From NCBI GenBank assembly GCA_016490735.1, contig JAEMWC010000021.1:998501-1062500 (forward strand): a stretch of 64,000 bases of DNA, in the 5' to 3' direction. Both the position numbers and the translations under genes were made by a program. Of the stretch, positions 40,601 to 52,600 are shown one piece after another (within the stretch, counting starts at the first letter, position 1; every line of letters starts with the position of its first letter). The notes beneath the pieces were generated by a model that saw nothing but the letters and a program-made list of their open reading frames with translations, did no database searches and was not told the DNA's origin. Source of the stretch: Pachyseris speciosa. Its lineage: Eukaryota; Cnidaria; Anthozoa; Scleractinia; Pachyseridae.

Positions 40601-43600
40601 GAGCACTGGAAGGAAAAACCGACATTGAATCAATAAAACGAATGACACGACCGGTAGATGATTTCCGAAAATGCGCCAGCTTGGCTTGCCAGCCAGGAAG
40701 GAATGACACTGTTGCCAGAAACCTCCACAATTCTCAGTCTCTCTAGACATTGATCATCCCACTTCAACACCGGAGTGATTGATTAATTGTATTGTATTTA
40801 TTTATTCCTCCAATCCCTAAATAATACATAATTAAATAAATATAGATTGAAAAGAAAACAAAAAATAATATAAATTAAGCACCTAAATTAATTTTCATGA
40901 TATATTGGAAGGAGAGGAGAGGGGCACATCTCGATAAACTAATGTTGTGCCCCTTAAAGTTACATATAACAAAAGTCTTGAGATTTTTATTAAAAAGTGA
41001 AGGAAAAAATAGTTCGGTAAATTATGGAAAGGATGATGTTTCATTAGTGTTGAGCAGAGTACCAGCGCAAAAGTGCTTTTCTAAATATATTTTTAGATGG
41101 TTTCTCCCTGATGCATTGCGGGATATTATTCCAAAAGAAACATCCAATAATGCTGGGGCAAAGATCGAAATGAGGGTATGAAGATTTGATTGGATGATGC
41201 ACTGCGGGTATTATAATTGTGTAGCTCAGATACTAGTGAAACAGGCATATTAGGAAACTTTCCTTGGTGGAAATAATCATAAAAGAGCATACATGTATTC
41301 AGTTTAACAATGTCAGGAAATTTCAAAAGGTGTAAGGATAAGTAGTGTCGAGTTATTGGTTCCATTAAAGGGACATAATTTATAACACGAACTGCTTTGT
41401 TTTGTAATTTTACAATTTGAGACAATGGAGCATTACAATTATTTCCCCATAGTGTATAAGCATAAGTAAGGTAAGGATATATAAGAGAGTAATACAGACT
41501 AGTAAGTGTTGCTTTTGATACATAACGCTTCAATTTAACCATTATATTAACATTTTTGTTGATTTTGCCACATATATATATAGTCAATGTGGTCATGCCA
41601 GGTAAGGTGACAACCAATATACACACCAAGATATTTTAAACAGGAGGACTTCTCTAAATAAACGTTTGCTACAGATAATGGTGGATATAGATTGTAACAT
41701 TCCTTTTGACGAGGCATAAAAATAATATACTTCGTTTTTGTCAAATTTAAGGTCAACATATTACTACATGACCATTCGTAAATAGCTGGTAAGTGATTGT
41801 TAATTTCATACAATAAACTGTCAAGATCACTTCCAGAAGCTAGTGTACTCTACCTAGCAAACTCTACCTTATAAAGACTATAAAATGACTTTGAAACCTG
41901 GCTAGCTCCTCCATCGAGGTTTGCATTGTTTGTTAATTTTGAAGAGCGCATATTTTGATGTCAGTAATGAAATCCATATTGACAGATCGCCATTGAGTTC
42001 GCTTCGACCGTAAGCTTAATTAAGTTAAGCCGTGAAACAGTTCTTCAAAACCAATCCAAGACTTCGGAAACATTACGGGGGATTCATCTAAGACACGGAA
42101 ATCGGCATGACGTGAAGCGGAGCTGAGTGTCTTGAAAACAAACTAAGGAAAGTTGTATTGGCTGACGCTGCAAATATTCAAACGCGCACATTTTTCTACG
42201 CGTGATCGACTGTCGGTGTTATGTAAAGACATGTACAGGTAAACAACAACAACAACAACATGCCGGCGAACTTCAACATATAAATCACTTTTGCATCTAA
42301 CACCTCGGCTGGTTTGCTTCTATGGAGTGTTGAAAACATCAGTAAGAAAAATTATTTTCACAGGAGATAAACAGCAAAGAGCATTTTCACCCGATATAAA
42401 CAGCAAAAACTATTTTTATGTCAGTCTTGTGACACATGGAAGAGATTGAATTTCACACTTCGATTATGCAAATGTTTTAAGTTTTGCAGAAAATTAACTC
42501 CAGAAACAAGTTAAGTGTTTTGTCCAAATTCTTTCACTGTCATCATTTACTTTGATTTTAATGCAATTTTTGTTTCTATTTGACGATGAAAAATGAATTC
42601 AACGGCCCAGCCCAGGCGCAACTTTTCCTGAAAGCTCTGTTTATCAGCAAAAACAACGGGAAACAGCTGAACTGTACGCCTTTTCTTTAATTCAAACAAC
42701 CTTATTTAGCGGTGTGCTTATGTCAGCCAAAGCCTATGCAAACATCTTTACAGTTAACCAAGAAAACTGCGGGCTGTTTCTAACTCGAACGAACCATTTA
42801 AGCGCTTACTCAGACACAAACAACGTCGCGAACTCAAACTTTAACCTTGACGCTACCCCTACCGCTCATCCTAACCCAACCTAACTCTAACCCTTACTGC
42901 AACCCTAGCCCTTAGGCCTTGCCCTAGCCCTTATGCTACCTCTACCAACGTCGCGAACTCTGACTTTAACCTTAACGCTACCCCTACCGCTCATCCTAAC
43001 CTTAACCTAACCCTAACCCTAACTGTAACCCTAGCCCTTAGGCCTTGCCCTAGACAATGCTACCCCTAACTCTAACAATAACCCTGTTAATAACCCTAAA
43101 TCTCGTGAGTGCTGTTTTCAAATCTTTGCGTGCTGACAAAAGGTTAACTGAGGCTGCTTTTTGCTGGTTTTAAGTTAAGCAAAAATGCTGTGCACTGTTT
43201 TCGAGCCAAGCAAGCTATTCGAGCGCTATGAATTAAGCAAAACACGTGTAGTAAGCGCTGCATTTAAGCAAATCGACCCGGCATAATATGTACTACTTCC
43301 AAATCAGATGGGCAACTTGTGTGCTGTTTATGAGTCGAAAAGACATATGGCGCATTACGTCTAATTGAGCAGAGACGTTTCGTGTTGTCTTAAGTCTGTT
43401 GCTAGAATTCAGTGCTCAGTTTTCAAATCAGGAAGGGCTCAGTGGAAAAACTGTGCTAAGTGACTTGTTGAATGCGTTTTTGGCCCATGTTTTCTCGAAT
43501 CAGAACTAAGCGCCAAACAGCGAAAAAATAATACTGGGCATTGCTTCTTAACTGACATGAATTCCACATGTCAAATTTTAGTTACTTTTGAGCAAACCGA

Positions 43601-46600
43601 AAAACGGGAAAAAAAAAAAAAAAAAAACAGGAGGACGTTCTTGCCATTACATGTCCAGTTTCAGTTTTACTCTTCAGTCCGAGTATTTGGCGCTTAGTTT
43701 TCAAATAAAGAATACCCTTGGGCATTGCTTCATGAATGTTAATAAGGCAGACTTCTGAAGAGCTTGGTGAATGCTAAGTGGCGATGGATTTTTGGGTGAA
43801 AGCGTTTTTTGGCCCATGTTTTCTCAAAGTCTAAGCTCAAAGCAGCGGAAAAAAATACAGGGCAATGTTTACCATATAAAAACAAACCTGTATGCGAAAA
43901 GCCAGCAATGTTTGAGCAAAATAAAAAACATTCAAAAATCCACTCCCCAATCCCAAACCCTTCAATAGTTTTCACATCCGCGGATGAAATATTAAAGTCT
44001 CATATATAACTTTAAGCTACTTAGCAGTGCGGCAGGTCAAGTACTGATTACTTTGCATCCCCAATTGTTGACTGGTTATGTCCTCGTAACCAGCGTCGAC
44101 GTCCATTCAGGTAATTACGCAGAGGAGTTAAATTTGACCCAAATTTCGTTTAAGTTCTCTATGCTTATCGATTTTGCTCATTAAAAACATCTACAGTTAC
44201 GGGAAAAACGCCATTTATGCCAACGCTTGCGTATTCTAAGCGTTCAGTGAAGTGCTATCTAAAAATGTATCCAACATCAGTCTCCAGGCAGGTTATTCAA
44301 GAAAGGAAAACCTTCGAAACGCGGTCCAGGGTACTGAAAAGAAAACTGAAACTTAGCCCTGGCCTTGTGATACCCACCAAGTTACTGGTGGATGCAGCTA
44401 GAGCCGCAAATAAAACCTCGCTTTGTGCAAGAGGTTCAAAAGCTGTTTAATTTGAGACAGTCAAATCGATTTATTTTATCGCATTTAATTCGATACGATA
44501 ACGGTAGAATATGATTCACTTGTGTCCTGTCACGAAAGTTACTGAGAAGTTCATTTTAACTATTGGTAGGAAGCTTAAACGTACGTCCTATTTTTCTCTC
44601 TGTGAATTAAATCGACGAGCGTAGATGTTGGTGCATACCTTGTGGTTCCAGTTCCTCGCTTTCACCCATAAACCATTCGTAGTACAACGTTCTTCCACAG
44701 TTTGGTCCCAGGCATCTCGCGGACAGTCCAAGTCGCTGGTTTATGATTGCATTAGGAAGGCAATTTGAGAAGCAACTGTTAAGCAAGTAAAGTAGGTAAA
44801 AACGTGTTACCAATGTATTTAAACTCTTTAGACTACAGTTGTACATCGATTATCCTGACTCGTTGGGCATATCAGACTCATTGCGACATTTGGCCGATGG
44901 GAATCTGGTGACGCCCACATTGGTAAAATCGCTATAAAACACGCTATTTTTTGTAGAATATTACCTGTCTTTCTCAGAGTAGTATTTCTTTCCCAAATGT
45001 GCCACCAGAAATAAGTTGAACAATATCTAATCTACTATTAATGACAATGTGGAGAGATTTTGTCGTGATTTATTCCTGGCATTTTTACATTTTGTTGTGC
45101 TGGTTTGATGAAAATATTTAAGAGCGTGACCTGTCGGGAAACCACAGGACCGAAGAAAAATGAGCTTACTCGACAGTGCTTACTCAAAATAATACCTGTA
45201 TCACCAAATTCAAACAGTTGAATATGTCTACCGCAATTTGATATATAATTTATGAGGGTTTATGTCGATTACGGTATGGCAGAATGAGTTCGAAAGTCTT
45301 TTATCTTGTTCTCTTTGATCTCTACGCTTGTTGAGTGACGGCAACTGCAGAAATTAAGTCAATAACAGTCGAAAAGGGGACATGTAGACAAAAAAGTGCG
45401 AGTTCTTTGTTATAATAAGGGTTAATCGAGAGTCCGAATAGACGAAAAAATATATAAATAGAATAGTAATGAGCGTTTTCCGTGAACAAAAGAAATAAAG
45501 ACGACAAAACTGAACTGCGAAATTATGCGGCAATTGAGCCAATCAAAACTTAGCTGACTAATTAACTAACAACATTTAAAATACTCTACAAAAGTAATGC
45601 TAGAAAAGTATGGAGGAAATCCGATAATGAACACTAAATACCTCAGTTCTATAGAGTGGACAGCTGCCAGTGGTATCAGTCAGATCGAATTTCACATATT
45701 TTAGGCTAATGCTTTGTAAAAAAAAAAAAGGAACATCTTTTTAAAATGCAGTCACCTACAGCAGGTCTTGACGGTAAAATATCTGAATACTGTGTTCACC
45801 GTGAAAGGAAACAAGTTCCGTGAGCTTATCCTGTGTTACTTTATATCCTAAACACTAAATGAAGACTGTAAGTGACAACGTTTGAGGTTCAGACTATGGA
45901 TGGCCAGTCTCCATACATTACCCTACATATAAAAGCCAGTACCTTAGATAAGGACAGCCATTGTAAATAGTTTTTATTTTTTTTTAGTTTTTATCTGAAG
46001 AAGGCCGAACATCCGAAACGTTATTAAATCTAGTCGGACCAGTTAGAAGTTCACTCCACTGTTCTTACTTGGTAATTATCTTTATATAATAACAAAATCA
46101 ATGCGAACGCTCTGATTGGTCAATCAGCTATGGTTTAAAAATATAGCTGTAACCAGGATGAGACAAATTGAAAAGCGTTCTCTGGTTAAAAAGATTAAAA
46201 ACATAAGCTTTCAGCTATCAGTCTGTAGCCTTTAACGAATGGCAAATGTAACGCGCGGACTGAAATATATACGAAGAGGGTGCCAAAATTTGAGAATAAA
46301 AATACAAAAAGACGTGTGAAAAAAAGCTAGAAGATAAAAATGTAAATGAGGTCTAATTACAATAAAACGGTGTATTGCCTAGGCAACGGTTTTGAGTTAT
46401 CATAGCCCATACACTTGGATTTCTTTTCTCATCACGCAAAAGAAAACAAAATCAGCACAGCCTCGACCCTCCTGCTCTGGGCATCCAACCTCCCTAGCAG
46501 CATTGAAGGAAAAACAATTGAACTAACCACGTCAGGGCTGCGTTAGAAGCTAATGGCTACCCATCGGCTGTTATTTCTAACATTCTCAATAAGAAACCAC

Positions 46601-49600
46601 CCCCATCTACAGTTCCTCCACCAGAAGAATTGGTCTCTATGTTCTTCAAATGGGCCGATCCATCGAATACGTACTAGGGTTTTGCATGCCTCCCTTACAT
46701 CAGCGGCCTAACCGAGCCCCTTACGAAATTACTCCGTAACAACGATATCCAGGTTGTCAACTAACCATTCAAAACCCTTCAACAAGAATTTCCGTCTCCA
46801 AAGTTCAGACAATCCTCTGATCTTCAAAGTAATGTTGTTTACAAAATTTAATGTAAAGACTGTCCTTGCAACTACATAGGAGAAACCGGAAGATGCTTCC
46901 AAACCCGAGAAAAGGAACGTCAACGAAACTCGAAGAACTATTCAAATGGCTCTAATATTGCCAACCATGCGTGGCAAAACAATCACTCCATTGATTTCGG
47001 TAGTGCTTGTGTCATTGACAAAGGCAATTACCGAGTTCGAAAAACACTAGAATCCTGGCACACCTCAAAAATCGTCGACGCGGATAATAACTCAAAACCG
47101 CTGCCTAGGCAATACTCCATTTTATTAACTCCATTTTTATGAACTAAACCTCATTTATATTTTTATCTTCTAGCTTTTTTCACACTTATGTGGTTTATTG
47201 TTCCAATAAACTCATGAAAATTTCACGCGTTTTTATTATATAAAAGCAACTGATACCACAAGTTTCTATGATTTATCAGGCATGATAAACCACTTGGGAT
47301 GTTGGAAAAATACTCGAAGAATTCGTAAAATCACTCGCCTGCGGCTAGTGATTTACGAATAATTCGAATATTCTTCCAACATCCCAAGTGGTTTATCAGC
47401 GTATAAACCATAGCAACTTGTGGTAAATTGCGTAAACTAAGAAAATTAAGGTAATATAATTAGGCAGACCTAACTCACCTGACGTTGTATTTGGGTGGTT
47501 GCTCTGCCAGCGTAACTTGTTGTTGATAAATTCTTTTTCGGTGCCCCTTTTGTACCACCAGGGTCATGTAATAAGTGTTTCCAAGCACCATTAAACTGTC
47601 GTCGAATGTTATAGTGTGGTCACTGAAAGGCATTTTACCAGGTCCAGTATTAAAACATCCTCCAGACGTGGACTCATGTATCTGTTATGAGAAATATAAT
47701 GACGGTAATGTGAATTATTCCCTCAAAGGCAACTTAAGCAACGTATTTGGTTCTTCTCACTGCTCAGGCAGGTGGTATTCTGGAAGTTCTGCAAAGTGGT
47801 TGATTAGAGTTTTGAACAAAACGCTCCAATGAAAGGTGTAAACTGGGCTACCTGTTGTTTTAAGCATTTTCAAACTTGTACTGGGTTGATTTTTTTTTTC
47901 CGCATTTGCCATTTTTAGCACTTGAAAGTAGTTCATATTGATAAGACGTCTACTACAGTCATTGGAAACACCAAAGAAAAAATAATTTTCTCCGCGCTTA
48001 ATTTGCATGGAGTTTTGTTTAAATAACCGGATTTCATCTGATCGAACCGGCCAAGAAGTGTTATGAGTGAGAGAAGCCGAGGTAATTGTTAAAAATAACA
48101 AACGTATAAAACCAAATACGAATTTACGTTATCCTGATTCCATCAAGTGACAAATTATTCAAGAATCTCGCTTGTCAACACCACACAAGAAAGACAAGCG
48201 TAATAATAATAATGTCTTAGATTTTTCTTGTTTCGAAATACCCTAAACATAATCGATATATTGAGCAGAAACACCAATAAAAAAACCATAAAAGCCTAGA
48301 GCTTAGACCATCTCCAACTTCGTAAACGGTCACTCTCATATATTTCATTTACACTGACAAGCTTAACTCATCATTTCTTACTGCCAATTTGTACGTGTTT
48401 TTCTGTAATTTTCGAAGGGTCGAGGTCAAGTCGATCTGGTTATTCCATTCCGGAGATTTCGCTGGTCCACAACATCGAAGGCTCTATCTTTCATGTCACC
48501 CTTGTCACGATAGCTGTCGTTTATTTCTGAACGATTACTGCAGCCACAATTCGTTACTTATTTGATTTATAAGTGTGTTTTTTCGAGCCATTTTCCATTT
48601 CAGAAGCCCCCTGCCTGGCATTATAAAGCTGGGTTGATGAGTGGAGGCAATCCTTTGAAAGAAAACAAAGGTGAGAAGCAATTTCACATGAAGTGGGCCG
48701 TTGAAAGTATTCGAGAGAGTGGTGGCAATTCACTGAGTGAAGTTGTGTCTTTAGTCGTTTTGTGAGTGGATTCCGGGACCTGGCATGGCAATTTTGGCAA
48801 GTTTTGACCTGTAAATAATGCAATCGGAGCAATGTTTTGTCAGCAGGACCGGGTGGCTTGACACGGTTCTAAAAAAAATATCTGAAATGGAAATTGGCGG
48901 GCTGCTATGCGGCTGTTATCGACGAATATCCCAGAATTCCTTTGGGTCACAAACGCGAAAATTACGATCATTGAGAGCAACTGAAATCAAACGCGTTATC
49001 CACGTCGCGCTAAAGAAGTGAGCAGGAAATTGTGGAACAGATGGTAAGAAGTGGAGTCGAAGTTTGCTGGCAATGTAGATTTTTAGCTTTAAGAGGCAAG
49101 TTTGGTTTTGCAACAGAATAAAAGGTCATATTCAATGAAAATTGGGAGTTTTGGTCAGTTTACGGAGCGATAAAGTCTACATAAATGAGCATTTAGCAAT
49201 AAGAACAGTTCATTTCAACGACAGCACGGGGTTTGGGAAAGTTTCAGCTTTTCAAAGCACTAGCGGTGTTTATGACCGATATATTGGCCTCTCGTAAGAA
49301 ATGAGTTAAGCTGTACTCTCTACCAGTCTCCAGCAATGTATTGCATACTAGACAGCTTAACGCTAAAATACTTCTTAATCGCATTCATTGAAATGACTGC
49401 ACATTGGGATCTCGTCCACATCCTCCTAGGGTATTGCAATCTTTAAGTAAAAGATACAGCTAGTATCATCTGAGTTAGTTATAGCTCCGTGGCTCTAATC
49501 TGAGAGGCCACACTTTAATATTTTAACCATAGCCATTTAACGAGTGAGAGCACTGACAGAGCGCTGCCGACGTAACAGATAGAGTTACCTTTTTCCCGTC

Positions 49601-52600
49601 AGGTGCAGTAGGTTTCGATCCGTCAGGATACACCACATTCAACGCGCTAACATTTTTCACATCCGGGCTTTCTCCACTTTTATAGCACACCCAGGTAAAC
49701 GACATACTTCCATAGTTCCCTAACAAGGAAGAAAGACGATTAATAATCCTGGTGCATGATCTACCTGATTCACTTTCTACACCAAGGTAAGGTAGCCTGC
49801 GTAACGTATACCTCACAAATTAATGTGTCTAGGTAAGCTGAAAGTCACTCATTGGGCACTAAGGCCATATGCTAGAGGACATTACCCCTTACTTCATCGT
49901 AGTCTGGGTTTGCTGGTGACGCATAAGTTTTTAAAGTCAGTTTATTGTCACGTTCCCCCGTTTAAGCCTCGTGTGCACGCTAGTTCCAGCTCTTTGCGAA
50001 GATCTGCATGTGATTAACTTTAACTGAAGGAAAGACTATACATAATTTCAAGCAAGACAAGTGAATGGAACAGCCTATCGATCTCATTCTGGTACTTGAT
50101 GGAAACCTGGGTATGGCGATAACACAGTATACTCTGGCCAGCCATAGCATGATTTATCTTCTACCTTTCGCTTTGCTGCAAGTTACCCTCAATCCAACTT
50201 CACTAATGACAATTGCTTACAGAACGTAGGTGCGTTCTAATACATAGGTATTTTTCCCCAATCTGTAACTATGTTTGGAGATAAGCCCAAGCGAATTACT
50301 CCGACTGGGAGTCTATTCTTGAATTAATTATTTCTGATTCCCCTGGATTCTTCATTTCATCAGGAACTCTCATTCCGCCTACCAATTTTAACCATAATGT
50401 AAGTCATAAAGTAGGCTTAAAGGGGCTATGTCACGAGTGTTTGGTGTGAATTTAACAAGCCACATGAGATGTTGTACTGATGGAAACTCAAAATACCGGT
50501 ACTACTTTATTAGTGCAGTGAAATGAGAAAAAAAAAAAACGTTCAGGAGGGAATTGGATTGTAACTTGAGAAAAAGCGAGCCCGGCTGTTTTTTGTTTGG
50601 TTGTTTGTTTTTTGTTTGTTTGTTTGTATTTTTTTTTCAAGTTTCAGCTCTCCTGTTTAGTAAAAAACCGTTATGAACCGATTATGCGTTGGTCTTCTTA
50701 AAAAAAAATTAATAATAATAATAGTAATAATAATAATATTAATAATAACTTTGTCTTTCTGTCGGAGATCTTAAACCAATTTGCAGATTTGTGTATAAAA
50801 TGTTGTTAGTCTTGAATCGTTCCGAATTTTGCCCAAAAGACCTTGAAACAATTGTGACACAGCCCCTTCAACGAACCCAATTTTGTTTATCAGGCAATCG
50901 CGAGATACCAAAAAGTGTACGCAGTGAAAATAGGAGGCAGAATCCTTAAAATCCAAGCAAGTTTACGTACCTTTCGTTGCATAAAAGTCGGGATCATAAG
51001 TTTCAGAGCCATCTATTGTAATGTTTCTTTTCTCTATGTACACTCCAGTCGATCCCTTATTTATATAAACGTACAATGGGCCTTCCACTATCTTGAAGAG
51101 TCCATAAGCATAACCAATTTGTCGTTGATTTTCGGGATTACTGGCAGTAAACTGCACAAAGTATAAACCATAGAGCAACGTGCGCGCGCTCAGATACCAA
51201 GAAGTAGTCTCACTGACGGTTGAGTATCTATCGATCGTAGTATTGTCCTATAACAAATTACAATGAACCTTTGAGAGACGCATTAAGGAACTGCGAGTTG
51301 CAATCGGGTGTACCTCTAATAGTAATTGACGTCATTTTCTTGTCTAAACTGTGCCCTGAACATGCATTTGTAAAAATCATCGCTATATTAGGAAATCTAC
51401 ACAAGGATAAGAAAAAATCACCCAGGTAAGATTTCCATAGCTCAGGTAGAATAGAAAAGATAAAGGGAGAATAGACCAAAAATAAATCAATAAATAAGGA
51501 TTGAAGGTCAAACAATGCAAGCTCTATTTTGCCCCCCTATTTTGAGTCGAAGTTTACTGTCAATGTAGACTTTTAGCTTGAAGAGAGTTTTTTGTCTTCA
51601 AAATTTCAAACAAAGTTCCTTATCAATGGTGTTGTCCTAGAGCATTTTTGGATTTGCAACAGAATAAACAGTCATAATCAGGGAAAATCGGGACTTTCGG
51701 CAAGTTTACGGGGTGATAAAGTCTAAGAAACTCAGTATAATAATGGCTCATTTCAAACATAGTCCGGGATTTGGAAAAGTTACAGGTTTTCAAAGCACCG
51801 GTCTTCAGCGACCGGTAAATTGCAGAGCCGGACAAGAATGAGTTAAGCTATAAAAGGTATCAGTATAGGAATAAAGTACGTCCAAAACTGTCTCCTAAAA
51901 TATTTCAATCACAATTCTGGAAGACCGCCTCTTGAATTTCTCGATTTTTCTGGAATCTCTAAACAACTGTTTCATTTGACTCAAAGATGCTCAAGCACTA
52001 TCATGGTGTAAAAGCGTAAACTATAACGGCAACAAACGTCTACTTTTCTTGTTTTAAAAGCTAAAACTAAATTTTGCAAAACTTGGATGTCAAAATTCCC
52101 TTACCATGGAAACATAAAACATGAAGTCAAGTAAGCAATCAAGTGTTAGATCAAACAAATTGTTTCAGTAGTATACTAGGGTCAGAATTAACCTCGTTGG
52201 TGTATAGGTATAGGTATAGGTATAGGTATAGGTATAGGTATAGGTATAGGTATAGGTATAGGTATAGGTATAGGTATAGGTATAGTATAGGTATAGGTGT
52301 AGGTATAGGTATGGGTATAGGTATAGGTATAGGTATGGGTATAGGTAAAGGTATGGGTACAGGTATAGGTATAGGTATAGGTATAGGTATAGATATAGGT
52401 ATGGGTATAGATAAAGGTATAGGTATGGGTATAGGTATAGGTATGGGTATAGGTATAGGTATAGATATAGGTATAGGTATAGGTATAGGTATAGATATAG
52501 GTATAGGTGTAGGTATGGGTATGGGTATGGGTATAGGTATAGGTATGGGTATAGGTATAGGTATAGGTATGGGTATAGGTATAGGTATGGGTATAGGTAT

